From assembly GCA_963457665.1 (NCBI GenBank), contig OY735202.1:47590901-47654900 (forward strand): a stretch of 64,000 nucleotides of DNA, written 5' to 3'. The DNA comes from Thysanoteuthis rhombus (lineage: Eukaryota > Mollusca > Cephalopoda > Oegopsida > Thysanoteuthidae). Positions within the stretch are counted from its first letter, which is position 1. Each line of letters begins with the position of its first letter. Below are positions 26,531 through 38,337 of this stretch, piece by piece. The position numbers were made by a program, and so were the translations under genes. Under the pieces are notes generated by a model, which saw only the letters and a list, made by a program, of their open reading frames with translations, did no database searches and had not been told where the DNA came from.

Positions 26531-27196
26531 AGATAACCACAATGACTGCACACTTTTTGAAAAAAAACAAGACATCTCTTACATTGTATATTCTATAAGA
26601 TTTATTTTCAGCTGTAGAGGAAAATTAGATTCGACAACTGAGGCCCTTGAGAGGTCAAATTCAAGATGGTCGCCAGTCCATTGGGTGTAATGTCCAAATG
26701 CGTTTAATTTTGGAATCAAGCAGCGAAGAAAACATTTACAGTGATATTTCTAGCTAAGTTGGGAATACGCATTCATTTGGTGATACTTTTGAGATCACCA
26801 GAACTCTAAAAATGTATCCAGATCAAAGTCAAAGTGAAAATAAAAACCGTTAAAAAGATACTCTTTAGTGCTAGGCAGCATGAAGATCATGTTATCAGCA
26901 ATATCTCGCTGAATTTGATCTAAATGCATTTTCTAGAGTTCTAGTGATTTCAAAAATATCACCAAATGAATGGGCATTCTTAACTTGGTTAGAAATGTCA
27001 CCCTAAACGTTTTCCTACTTTTTTTTTTTAATCAAATGCGTTTAAAATTAGACCCAATGGACTGGTGGCTATCTTCAATTTGATCTCTCACGGTTCCCTG
27101 AGGTCAACTATTTTCTGCCACATCTAAAAATAAATATTATGATATGTACCATATAAGAAATTTCATAGTATTTTCTGAAAGTGCACAATTGGTTAC
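26531..27196. repeat. ~670-bp palindromic (fold-back) element
   Basis: Two arms of nearly 300 bp (26,531-26,827 and 26,912-27,196) are inverted copies separated by about 84 bp. Matching blocks along the whole arm include CACTTTTTGAAA, CCAGTCCATTGGGT, CATTCATTTGGTGATA and AGATCAAA. Arms differ by scattered substitutions and small indels, so this is not an assembly artefact from one molecule. No ORF is present. It fits a fold-back or long-inverted-repeat MITE. Confidence 0.8.
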
Positions 27197-28011
27197 AATT
27201 TGAGAGCTCATCCCCAACTTTTAGAGAGTTTTACGCCACTTTCACGTTATTTGTGTTTGTTTTGCACTTAGCAACACCTTCCGAACTTTAATGCACCTCA
27301 GTTTCCTGTACCCCTCACCACTTCAACTTCCAACTACTCAATAATACACTATCATCACCAGTTTTGGGGTTCTGGGTACCCCCCCCCCCAAAAAAAACCC
27401 ACTGCTTCTTAGCTTTTCGCTATTTCAACTTCCGGAGGTTTTTTCACAGGAATTCCCTACTTTCAACCAGCAGGGAAAACTTATAATGATTCTAAAGGCA
27501 GTCGGGTAAGCCCTAAGTATTTTTAAAAGTGTAGCTATACAATCTTCACGGTCTCATTCTCCCTTCCATTTGGTCTTGTTTCAACCTGGTATACATAGAC
27601 ATTTACGTATTTTCTTATTACAAACCACTAACTTTCCAATCCTATTTTTCCTTCCCACCACGTTTCGCTTTAGTCGTTTTTCACATAAATAAACTTATTA
27701 ACGATAAACAGCTTTAAGTGGGGTAGCTTGGCCGGAAATTCCAAGCCAATTGTGCATTTTATGATAGAAACATACCATCTGGTACACTCTTGATTAAAGG
27801 AATTAAAAAATTGGATATTGAGCCTTCGTGAATTTGTCACCCATTGCAGCCATTTTTATTCTTTGAGTAAAGTACTCAGTTGACTTTTTTTACATCTATT
27901 TCATAAATAATTCATTTATTTCAACCATTTAGAATGGATTTAATCTTGATTTCATCTTTCATCCTACGGAGTTTTCAGCCTAAAAATGTAAGATAATGTT
28001 GAAATAATAAT
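27197..28011. other. Unannotated stretch
   Basis: Contains a short homopolymer patch (CCCCCCCCCC then AAAAAAA at about 27,380); otherwise nothing recognised. Confidence 0.4.
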
Positions 28012-28150
28012 ACACCCACTTGGGCACAAAAGAAACTTTAATGTCCTTTCCAGATGAACAAGTAGTGTTTCTACATTCTCGGTTCGACCAAACGAATTCG
28101 TGTTCCCTTTATATTCTCATACTCATTCATGTTGCTCTATTTATATTATA
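28012..28150 (+). repeat. Direct repeat D4, copy 1
   Basis: About 135 bp recur at 28,804-28,938: TTGGGCACAAAAGAAACTTT, then TTCCAGATGAACAAGTA, GTTTCTACATTCTC and TCATACTC in the same order. Confidence 0.75.
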
Positions 28151-28803
28151 ATTCAATAAATGCATCCTAATAGCATTTTGGCTATCATTTTTAATGATAA
28201 AAAATTACCATTGTTGTTATCATTGATTATAAAGATAATGGTGGTGATAGTGGCGGTGGTGATGATATTAATATGATGATGATAGAAATTATAAAATGAC
28301 ACACCTAATATTTTCAACAAGATCTACCAGATATAGGCCATTCCAATTATGTTTCCCTACGAGTGTAAGAAGGGTTGTGTTAGGCAGTGGGAATGCAAAA
28401 TGCTGCCTTTGGCTGCACAGACCACTGCTATTGTGAAGGGGAGTACTTAATAGACTTTCCCGCGATAGAAACCAGGTTTCGGTTATCATTGCTATCACTT
28501 AAACTGAATTTTGAAGGGTATCAGAGTCACCATTTTGAAAAATGGCGCTCATCTTAAATTTTCAATGACTCGAATGTATCACCAAAATGGCAATTCAAAA
28601 AAAAACAATCGTTGCCAGTAGCTATTTTGAAAAATGGCTGTCATGGGTGACATATTGAAAATTCATGCTGGTTCATCATCCTTGTTTTAATGTCTTTGTG
28701 TACCAAATTATGTGTTTTCGTCACAAAATGCACGATTCTTTAGCTAGGCTTCTCCATTATTTGTAAATATCTGTGCAGTACAAAAGAAATTGATATCTTT
28801 GGT
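28151..28803. other. Region between D4 copies
   Basis: Holds a GAT/GGT-rich patch (28,235-28,285) and two copies of TTTTGAAAAATGGC (about 28,532 and 28,626) with nearby TTGAAAATT-like phrases. No ORF with a recognisable domain is present. Confidence 0.4.
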
Positions 28804-28938
28804 ATACATCCAGTTGGGCACAAAAGAAACTTTTGAGTCTCTTCCAGATGAACAAGTAATGTTTCTACATTCTCAGTTTTGACCGAACGATTCCATGTTC
28901 CCTTCATATTTTCATACTCTTTCCCGTTAGTCTATTTA
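28804..28938 (+). repeat. Direct repeat D4, copy 2
   Basis: Same block order and orientation as 28,012-28,150, about 790 bp away. The pair could be a duplication or two copies of a longer dispersed repeat. No internal genes support an LTR interpretation. Confidence 0.75.
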
Positions 28939-29049
28939 TACGTCGAAGAGCAACAGTTTTTTTTCAAACATCGTCTCTCTTTCTATCCCCTCCCCTTTTT
29001 ACCATCTGCATTTTACTACAACACGCATAGTACTGCAGACTACTACTAC

Positions 29050-29050
29050 A

Positions 29051-29094
<44 letters not shown>
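29050..29094. repeat. (ATT)n microsatellite
   Basis: About 15 ATT units. Confidence 0.93.
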
Positions 29095-29095
<1 letters not shown>

Positions 29096-29123
29096 GCTGA
29101 TGTCAATATTGTTTCATTATTTG

Positions 29124-29444
29124 AAGCCGTCAACCAAAACTGTCCACAAAACTCTCAAACTGGGTTCCTTCAGTTTTTAAGTTGATCTGGCTGGCTGGCT
29201 GGCTGGCTGGCTGGTTGAATTGGTTTTTTAGTGAGAAGGAGTAAGTTTACAATGTAATTTTTTTCCTAAATTGATTCCTTAGTTCATTTCCTGCAGCCTT
29301 CACCCTTTTTTGTGGTCACTGCCCCCCAAAATGTGAGGTGTAACCGATTCATTGATCATCTTTTTTTTCATCTGTTTAATTGATCACCTCAACACGGCAT
29401 GCTGCGAAAAGACGTTGGTTTCTATCGTGTAACTAACCAGACCT
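29124..29444 (-). repeat. R440, copy 3 with GGCT expansion
   Basis: The complement has the R440 start (GGTCTGGTTAGTTAC), GGTGATCAATTAAAC and the GACAGTTTTGGTTGACGG end. The tRNA-like module is missing and the native GCCAGCC motif has grown to seven GGCT units (29,186-29,213). Confidence 0.65.
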
Positions 29445-30318
29445 GTTATTGTCATATTTTTGCATCAAGCCTGCGAAAGGAATCGATATCAGTCCAGGAG
29501 TTTCACACATATTTTCTCCGTTTTATTGCAGTTCAGTTATCATGGAATCCGTCCAATCATGTCTAATACTAAAAGAATTTTTTCCCAAAGTGGAGTTTGT
29601 TGAAAAGATCCCTCCTGTTTTAGTAATTAAGAATCTCATGCTTTATTGTTATAATCTTCATATGAATTAATTTTTGCTATCAAAACCAAACAGCGAACTA
29701 TTCAAGAAATCCATAGACTCAAAGTAAAAAAAAATCACGATTTTTTTTCCAGAAAATAAAGAATTTTACCCCGTACTGATCCGTCTAGTACTTGTAAAAT
29801 AAATGTCCTTCCCAAGTCGGTATGCAAACTACCCCAAACTGTCACTTGAATTGCATTTTTAGATTACAATATAAACCATTTGGTTGCATTTGTTTCTGCC
29901 CTTGCTTAGCAATCTGTTCATGTCACTGAGGAACATGTGTTTGTATACCAGATAATTACATACAGCAAGTGTTTACATTATGAGCCTTGTATTCGCACCT
30001 GCCAAAGAAAGATGATTAGTATGTCAGCCTTGCAGACCACTGTTAATGAGATCTTTTATAGCTCAGTACTTCATCAATTTGTCTGTGTGCCAAAGACCAA
30101 GAAACGCACGCGAGCTGTAGATACGTATGATAAAGACGTGAATGTCGAACTATAGAACCGGAAGCGTCACCCTCAAGCCCTGGAAAAACACGCATTTTCT
30201 ATGTGACCCAAAATTCTAAGCTGATATAAACTTCGAAACCCGAGATTAATTTTCAGACTCCTTGAAAACCTACTGGTTAGTTTTGACTAATTGTAAACCT
30301 AATTATGACTCATAATCA
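29445..30318. other. Unannotated stretch
   Basis: No recognisable gene. Two plus frames of about 72 codons (29,449-29,670; 29,937-30,155) have no known family. Confidence 0.35.
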
Positions 30319-30339
30319 AAAAAAAAAAAAAAAAAAAAA
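30319..30339. repeat. Poly-A run
   Basis: About 21 A residues, perhaps the tail of a retroposed sequence. No identifiable body lies upstream. Confidence 0.6.
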
Positions 30340-30374
30340 GATTCGACTGGGTGGAACCACTTCTACCTATTTTA

Positions 30375-30525
30375 AACTTTCGACTATTGTTACTTTTTTC
30401 TTAATTTTCAGTTGATTTTTTTTCCATCTCAGCTATTCAGACCGTCATTTTACGACCATCAGTAAACAGCGGTCTGAATAGTTATGATAAAAAGCAACTA
30501 AAAATAAGATGAAACAGATACTAAT
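30375..30525. repeat. Small palindrome
   Basis: CTATTCAGACCG at about 30,433 and CGGTCTGAATAG at about 30,470 are perfect 12-bp inverted arms around a loop of about 25 bp. Weaker pairing continues outward for some 40 bp (TTTTTCTTAATTTTCAG-like against CTAAAAATAAGATGAAAC). It could be a small MITE. Confidence 0.6.
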
Positions 30526-30826
30526 GAGAAAAATGACACGAAAATGTGCTCGTACACGTGGTAATTATGTACGGTCAATGAATAATGTAGAAGTTATTTT
30601 TTACTGCATAAAGTGCGTATTTATTATCGAAAGGCGTCAACGGGAATTACTCATTTTCATTTTTATTTAGTAGAAATGCAAATAACATGGACTGATTCAT
30701 CTCTTATCATCGACTTACTACTTAATACTACTTATCATCAACTTCCCTACCACTACTACTAAGACTAGTAGCCAACGCATCAAAAGTTCACTGAAAAGCC
30801 TGCCTACATAATTTGTTCGAATATCT

Positions 30827-31165
30827 ATCCACATTTGATGCTGTAACTCCACTTACAAATATAAACTACATTCGATACGGTGACTCCGCCTAAAAAAATA
30901 TGTACTTTGTAACGATGACTTCATATATAAATTTTATCTACGTTTGGTACTTTGACTCCACCTATAGATTTTATCTACATTCGATTCCACCAATACATGT
31001 TTACTACACCTATGTAAGGTTATTTCACCTATAAATCTTTAGCACATTTTCAACGGCGACTCCACCTTTGAATTTTTATTCTATTCGGTATAATGACTTT
31101 ACCGATAAATCCTTACTACATGTGGCCCGGTGACATAACATATAAATCTTTATTACAGTTGTTAC
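30827..31165 (+). repeat. ~37-bp minisatellite, about 9 units
   Basis: Degenerate units carry TCTACATTCGATACGGTGAC-like and CTCCACCTATAAATCTTTA-like halves. Unit length varies from about 28 to 42 bp. A 128-codon minus frame overlaps its right end and is partly an artefact of it. Confidence 0.75.
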
Positions 31166-32159
31166 TGTGATCAAATCAAGAATCATTGCATAATAAATAC
31201 GGCATAGGGTCCGATGGATTCGGGTAAAGTTTTTTGGGGTTTTTTTATATATCACTCTTATCTGATTCCCTTTATGACCCAGACATGCAGCAAAGTTTGC
31301 TTCGTTACAAAGAGTGGTGGAAATTGAAGGGTTAGGCAAAGGTACGTCCCAGTAGTTGTATACTCCATGTATTACAGTATGTCTAGTTCTCAAAACTAGT
31401 ACAGTACACTTAGTTCCTAATACTAATTTCCATCCCTGGTGACTAAAAACAAATTCAATCATCCACGCATATCTTATTTACTCTCTGGAGTCCGACAATC
31501 TCTCGAATATGTATTTACAGTTGATACGGTGTACTATCAAATGAAACTTAGGAAAAAATGTTAATTACCCATTGCATATTGCTAAACTAATCTCAGTCAG
31601 ATATCTCAGGAAAGGTAAGGACTTGATTTTTTTTTTTTTAAAGAGCAAGGCTACTGCTTTGTAAGTCTAATTTTTTGAGACCCCCAACGCGCACACGAGC
31701 TCAATGCCCTTCATGAGCCTCAAAGCAGAATTTGATTTCGGGTCCCCTCCACCGCCTTTAGTGGTCACCATCGTTTCCGGAGAGTGGCTTCACTTGCCAC
31801 TGGGCACTAAGCAGCCAATTGGGTCTGATCTACAGCAAGCTCTGATTTTTTTAACTATTTGAAAGTCGATGGTCCTCCATAAATCAATAAATTAATTTTT
31901 GTGTGCTGGAGAGTTCCTGAGCATACAAACATAACCGTGTTTTTTTACGCCGTTATAATCCTCCGGTGAGTTCTTTTAATGATATTTCATGAACTTTGAA
32001 GGAAAACTTGAAAGCTTTTTCTAGAGACTCACAGACGGCGGTAACGTAGGGTTTGACCTCGTCAGCAGTTGTTAGGGTGGAGGCTGATCTAGAAGCCATC
32101 TGATCAGAGACGTTTATTCTGACATCTTTCTATCCAGATGAGCTAACTGGTTGATTCCT
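31166..32159. other. Unannotated stretch
   Basis: The minus-strand open frame ending at 31,462 has no recognisable domain. Nothing else is identified. Confidence 0.35.
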
Positions 32160-32188
32160 TGCTTTCTTTTCGTTCCCATTCAACATTC

Positions 32189-32189
<1 letters not shown>

Positions 32190-32228
<39 letters not shown>

Positions 32229-32272
32229 AAACACATGGCATAATTTTATTATTCTTTTTCTGTCCTTCTCAC

Positions 32273-32331
<59 letters not shown>
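32190..32331. repeat. (CA)n, (CT)n and (CA)n microsatellites
   Basis: CA at 32,195-32,227, CT at 32,277-32,309, CA at 32,309-32,331, within a wider pyrimidine-rich tract. Confidence 0.9.
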
Positions 32332-32590
<259 letters not shown>

Positions 32591-33462
32591 GAGATATTAT
32601 TTGCCATTCAGCTGAAATACATGTATGGAATGTCAATTAGCATGTTTGTTCTGATATCAACAAAATTTAGCTTTTAACCGTGCATGTGTGCGTATAGGAA
32701 ATACTGACAACGGACAAATTTCCCCTCAACCACGCGTATACATGTGTGTGCATATGTCTGTGCATGTGCGTGTGTGTGTGTTGCTTGCATTTGAGGGTGT
32801 GTTCAGGAAAAACTGTCATTTTCCTATCCCTGTAAACCCCGAGCACATTGACGAACACGTGCGCTGGTTTCACTTCAGCCCAATCCCACCTTTCATCTCA
32901 TATAAATATAGATGCACCAATGAAATTGCAAGTTAAATGTTTATAGGCGGGTATAGGATGTCCCAAAAGATCTTGTGAACTTTGAATGCTTAATGATAAT
33001 ATTTCTACTTGATGCCAGGGAGAACGAGTGAAGTTGCATCTGTCTATTTCGCTCTTTTTTCCTTCTTTAAACGTAAATATTTTAAACCAGTGGCCGTTGC
33101 TTTGTAACAAACGAAATATGTCATGCTATGGTTTTTTTTTTGTTCTTGTCTAAGTGTAGACGAGATGCATCTTTCATATTTTGCATACATAACGACAAAA
33201 CATGTCTGCATACAATGGTACAACATATATGTTGCTTGCCCCTCTAAGTAGATGCAGAAACACTACAAATATTTTTAATGATCATAGACATTTATAAAAA
33301 TTTTCAAAAGTATTGCAATAATCTATATATTTTTTGAAGTTCTACTTTTGGTTTTAATTGTAAATAAATGACACGAGAGTCGGTCGTTAAAATATTTTTG
33401 TGCGCTCAAAGTAGGCTTTAGATTGTCTGAATGCCCGTTACCAGTTTAACAATCAAGTCAGA

Positions 33463-33464
<2 letters not shown>
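32591..33464. other. Unannotated stretch
   Basis: Nothing certain. GGATGTCCCAAAAGATCTTG at about 32,957 resembles the outer end of some mariner-type elements, but no partner end or transposase is seen. Confidence 0.3.
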
Positions 33465-33546
<82 letters not shown>

Positions 33547-33558
33547 GTAGGTAGGTAT
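33465..33558. repeat. (TA)n(GA)n microsatellite
   Basis: TA then about 20 GA units, ending in GATAGGTAGGTAGGTA. Confidence 0.92.
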
Positions 33559-33962
33559 TGAATAAGAATATATATCTATAATGAATGATATGTGTATATT
33601 CGTATTTTTCAAAGTATTTAAAAGGATCATTGTATGCGTTGGTTGTATATTGACTACTTTTTGATTTGTGAATCACAAAATTACTTCCCAGCTAAATTCT
33701 TCGCGTTTGAGTGAATCATTCAACTCAAGCCTAATTAATTCTATCGTGCAATTTTCCAACGAAGAAGGCTTTGGCTCAGACGTTGAAATCATCGCACAAA
33801 CGTCCAACAGCGTGGCTCAGTAGAGGTTCAAACTCAAAAGCCGTTACGTAGACATGTAAGGGAAGTTAGGAACCACCCATCAGACCTTCCCACCGAGGGC
33901 AAGCAGTTCGATAATCGCGCAGTACAACTATTTCATGTAATTGTTTCCCATATAAAAAAGAC

Positions 33963-33988
33963 TATATTATTATTATTATTATTATTAA

Positions 33989-34035
<47 letters not shown>

Positions 34036-34036
34036 G
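33963..34036. repeat. (ATT)n microsatellite
   Basis: About 24 ATT units with one interruption. Confidence 0.93.
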
Positions 34037-34677
34037 CGGGTACCCGATCCATTGTACCTCATCATCAGCATGTATCTCTGTGAACATTCAAGCGTACCAT
34101 CTCACATTTGGATCATACAGTAGGTCGTATTTCTTTACACTACAAATGGCGAGTGGAATGTCTAACATGTGACAGAGTTGCGACTAAGATATAATATATA
34201 TACCCTTTAGCCCTCATCCTAAAAATAGATGCTGTTGTCCACTCAACATGGACGAGTGACAGCGGACGCCTATGTACATCGATGAACACTCACTGCTATG
34301 AATAACAAAAATGTAATGTTTAGACATTCAATAAATAAAATATTACCAATTAGCTAACAGAACTGTACTTTCTGAAGCATCTTGTTGATGACTGAATTTA
34401 TTCCCAGTGGCTTGCTTCACCAACTCAGTAATCATTGCAAAACGAGTAAAGTTTAGCAAATCAAAGTGTGATTAGGGAAGTATACGCCCATATGTGTTTT
34501 GGCTTTAGGCGACTGAATTCCCGCTACAAGCATATGTTACAACACAACGCAAAGTTGATTGCATTCTAAGAAAAATTATGTTTGCAATTCCATAATTCAT
34601 TGCTACCATAATTCATTGCTACCATAATTAGAGACAGACACGGACGCAGAATTTTAAGTACAGAAATGTATTAGCTC
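34037..34677. other. Unannotated stretch
   Basis: Apart from a tandem ATAATTCATTGCTACC doublet (about 34,590-34,627), nothing is recognised. Confidence 0.45.
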
Positions 34678-34890
34678 TGTCTGTCCAGGAAGTATATTTA
34701 AATATCTCAAGAACCGGTAGTACGGCTTTGATGTAACTTGGTAGCCAGGTATATATTACCTTACTGTGCATGCTTGGACACACAATCTCACTTAAGTTTT
34801 CTCGGTCGGCAATGAGTCACCATTGGGTGAGCTTGGGTACCGTGTGAACGTCGCAATCACAATGACTGAGTTTGCTCATTGTTTACGTTG
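34678..34890 (+). mobile_element. mariner-like element, 5' end
   Basis: It opens with TGTCCAGGAAGTATATTTAA, a decayed version of the mariner tip seen at 44,230, 52,740 and 61,597, then AACCGGTAGTACGGCTTTGATGTAACTTGG-like leader (shown here only in part) shared with 61,650. A short frame begins near ATGACTGAGTTTGC, the expected transposase start. What follows to about 35,000 is not recognisable as transposase, so the copy is truncated or internally deleted. Confidence 0.6.
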
Positions 34891-35194
34891 GGGGGGGGCA
34901 AAATATCGAGTCGCTCAGGTCTGTCGACCCCTCTCACCCCTACGTGCGAATGTCTGTGATCTTGCGTGTATATGTCTTACATACTCTGAACGGAGCTTAA
35001 TTTTGTTTTCATAAAGCAAATTGCTTGTTTGCATGGCCACAAAGCTCTATTTAGATAACATACATCCACAAAACATTTGCCAGGAAGGATTTTTGTTTGT
35101 CCAGGTATTCTTTAGCAAAGATGAATCATTCCCTTTCCATGTTTTCTTCAGCCTGTGGCCCTCGGCTTTTGCTTGAAAGGGGAAAAAAACACCC

Positions 35195-35645
35195 TATTTG
35201 GAATTAGGCATGTTGAAAGATCCATAATGTTTTAGTACTACAGACCTTAAATTGTGAAATCAATGGATTACCATGGGATTCTAATGGAAAATGTGATACC
35301 CAATGAAAGGAAACAATGCATTGTCCGAAGATCATGAGTGCTCCAGCACGACAACAACCCGGAGAAGACATCCAAGAGATCGCCAGCATGTTTGAAAAAG
35401 GAAAATGAACTGTTTTAAACTGACTTACAATGAGCCCTAATCTCTATCCAATTGAGAATTCTTTGACAATGCAGAAATCTAAAGTTATGTTTTCGATACG
35501 TACTATTCACGAACTGGTATCTTGCAATTATCTAAGAGCTTGAACAAATTAAAAGAGAAGAGCAGGAGAAAATACTAACTGACAAGTGCAAGAAGCTTAT
35601 AGATGACAGAAGAAATATTTTGAGGCTCTCATTGTAGCCAAATAT
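35195..35645 (+). mobile_element. Tc1-like transposon, C-terminal half of transposase
   Basis: Plus-strand frames contain ENVIPNERK, then LQHDNNPEKTSKR, equivalent to the Gln-Asp-Asn-Asp-Pro-Lys-His motif around the second catalytic Asp of Tc1 DDE transposases. An equivalent of the SPDLNPIEN motif follows (read as SPNLYPIEN), then ELEQIKREEQEKILTDKCKK near the C terminus. The His of the DNDPKH motif is replaced, stops and frameshifts are present, and the N-terminal half is missing. It is a dead fragment next to the mariner 5' end. Confidence 0.75.
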
Positions 35646-35844
35646 AGTGGAAAGGTCCCAATGTTACTGTCCAGCCTATATTTTCTAATTTTTCTATGAA
35701 ATTACGACATGTAAGCAGAAAATAATGACTTTTGTTAAATTACTCTGGATATCCTATCAAAATATCCTAATGATGAAAATTTGGTAGATTTCCATTCATC
35801 TATTGTGCAGGTTATAAAAAAGGGTGCACAAAATCCTGAGCTGA

Positions 35845-35847
<3 letters not shown>

Positions 35848-35935
<88 letters not shown>

Positions 35936-35942
35936 ATATATA
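35848..35942. repeat. (TA)n(TG)n(TATG)n microsatellite
   Basis: About 26 TA, ten TG, then TATG units and TA. Confidence 0.92.
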
Positions 35943-36700
35943 TAAATGAATGACAAAGCTTTGCGAAGAGTTTTCCACCAGAACCGTAGAATATCCCTCC
36001 AGACAGCACAATGGAGTTTTAAGGTGAAGTGCGACGTGCACAGGGCCAATCCCACCATTCAAACTGAGGGTTGCAATCCTATGGTCCACAGAGGTGACAC
36101 AGATAGAAGCGAGGCCATATGGTCGTAGGTTTGACAGAAGTTTTCTTTTCCTGGCAAATGCGAGTTAACTATGGACGACTGTCACTCCTTTGCAGGAATA
36201 TCCTAATGATACGGTTGACTTGTGGTAGAAGAACAAGACAGGAACATTCCGTTGTAGGTAGACGCCTGAGTTGACTATTGGGTTCTGCTGTCCTTTTTTT
36301 AGGGGAATTGAGCATAGATTTTAGACACTAACAAAAGTAGATTTGCTTTGGCTATAGAGGTCTGCTACCCGTTCAGAGTTGTAATCCGACATTATTGTAG
36401 CCTGAGGCTCAGGACAGGTTCACATACCTGGGAGAAATCCCTTATACTTATTCAGATTCAACTAAGTATAAGTCCAGACTTCCCCTCTTCATGCATCTGT
36501 TTGAAGCCAATGGCAAACCCTCTCTCTTCTAGCTTACCCTCGCTCTTCCTCAGTTGATTGGCCATTTATAAGGAAAGGACTAGGGAATTCAACAAAACAG
36601 GCCACAGATATAAGACCATCCCCCGCAGACCACAAAAATCCCTTTGCTAATTTTTAGAATATTTAGATAACAGATATAAAAGGTGAAAGATGGTACATAA

Positions 36701-36702
<2 letters not shown>
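35943..36702. other. Unannotated stretch
   Basis: No recognisable feature; two short plus frames have no known family. Confidence 0.4.

Positions 36703-36752
<50 letters not shown>
36703..36752. repeat. (TA)n microsatellite, symmetric flanks
   Basis: About 24 TA units bounded by ATAAGC on the left and GCTTAT on the right, making a small perfect palindrome. Confidence 0.92.
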
Positions 36753-37261
36753 TTATATAAATCTGTAGGCTGATTTGTTCTACACAATAGATCATTTTTC
36801 AACAAGATCTCATTCATTGTCAATGCAGTTGATTCGGTGGTTAAAAGGAAGATGTGTTAAGAAGTTGATTCGATTTATCTTGAAAATACTCCTAATAGAT
36901 TTTTGGCACATTAACATCAACGTGAGTCATACGTAGTTAATATAGTCAGTTTCTACTCTTATGGACAATCGGGCATGCTTCATCTTCATAGAAAGGGAGA
37001 ACTAGAAAAAGAGAAGTGTAGGAAGAAAGTACCCGATCAGTCGATTGTCCGCCTGAATCAGGTTCGTAGAGTGCCTTCAAATATTTGACGTTATTTTTTC
37101 AACTGTTTGCACGACCTGTTTTCCAATCATTTTTCGTTTTGTTTTGACATTTACATTGGCATGCTGACACATCACTAGATGTCATTTGTATTATGAAACA
37201 ACCAACCCGCAGTAGATTTTAGCATTTTCATATTATGCAATTTGCTATTATTTCATAGCTA

Positions 37262-37263
<2 letters not shown>
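36753..37263. other. Unannotated stretch
   Basis: No recognisable feature. Confidence 0.4.
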
Positions 37264-37345
<82 letters not shown>

Positions 37346-37353
37346 TGTGTGTG
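37264..37353. repeat. (TA)n(TG)n microsatellite
   Basis: About 23 TA then about 20 TG units. Confidence 0.93.
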
Positions 37354-37577
37354 GTACAAATCAGGCTAGTAGTATGATATAATATAATAATATATCAATA
37401 ATATAAAGCCACGTCTGAAATGCAGTGGATTTATTTCATAGAGTGCTCGATACATACAACATTTTACTCATGGAGTAAAGTTGTTTTAGAGTAGAGCTGG
37501 AAATAAATAGTAGAGTGTGGATTAGCTACGAGGGCAGAAACATGAGCTAGTCTGTGTAGCGAATCCACAACTTACTA

Positions 37578-37596
37578 TTTATATATATATATATAT

Positions 37597-37663
<67 letters not shown>

Positions 37664-37690
37664 AGAGAGAGAGAGAAGAGAAAGAGAGAT
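37578..37690. repeat. (TA)n(GACA)n(GA)n compound microsatellite
   Basis: TA, about seven GACA units, then imperfect GA with AAGA interruptions. Confidence 0.9.
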
Positions 37691-37734
37691 AATAATTTTA
37701 GACTAATCAAGAACAGGGACATATACGGAGAGGA

Positions 37735-38200
37735 AGTTGTATAGCAACGAACTTCCTACTGGAGATGGCCAGCCTAGAAAATCATCTTTCAAAATCCTGA
37801 CATATATGTACAACCGATGCCTAATACCAGCTATGATGCATGAGTGCGAAAGTTGTGAACTTACAAAACCACTCGAAAACCAACCCAGAAACACACGTAG
37901 AGCTATGGAAAGAGCATGGTAGGGTTAACTCTTGAGTAGAAAAAATTCAACATGGATCCGAGGAAGAGCCAGACTGAAGGATATCGTTCAAGTTACTGAG
38001 CTACAAAGATTGAGATGGACTGGGCACATATTGAAAAGAAAGGGTTAAGGTGAATCACAGTAAGTGCAGTAGGAAAAGACCAGACACAAGATAGAAAGAT
38101 GAAATAGAAAATTAGCCGGTAATACATGACAGGGATTAGCGTATTCATGCTCGTCATGGAAGGAGGTGGAGCAATTCCCTTCAAGAATATAGCTTATTCA
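37735..38200 (+). mobile_element. Second LINE subfamily, 3' region remnant
   Basis: Plus-strand frames contain YNRCLIPAMMHECESCELTK and, after it, NTRRAMERA followed by GLTLE and KKFNMDPRKSQT. These correspond to the post-RT region of RTE-type LINEs, where better copies read as a Cys-Ile-Leu-Pro...Tyr-Gly-Ala-Glu-Thr-Trp block. A later RLRWTGHI-like segment is also present. It differs from the main RTE-like family here and has no GAT tail. Stops and frameshifts are present. Confidence 0.6.
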
Positions 38201-38337
38201 AAATGAATGCATCTGTAATTGTTATGAAACTGAAATCTAAAGTGCTATCCGATTAGCTTCCGAAACTATTGAAATATTTTAAACGAAAACTGAAAGATTT
38301 CAACTAATAAGAAAGTTTATCTAATTCTTATTATATC

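Noticed and set aside
28012-28938. LTR pair of a small retroelement
   Set aside because: No primer site, polypurine tract, coding remnant or TG...CA ends can be seen; 135-bp direct repeats alone do not support it.
31076-31462. 128-codon minus-strand frame as a gene
   Set aside because: It overlaps the ~37-bp minisatellite and shows no domain.
32940-33110. mariner end starting GGATGTCCCAAAAGATC
   Set aside because: Only a short resemblance to transposon tips; no opposite end or transposase was found nearby.
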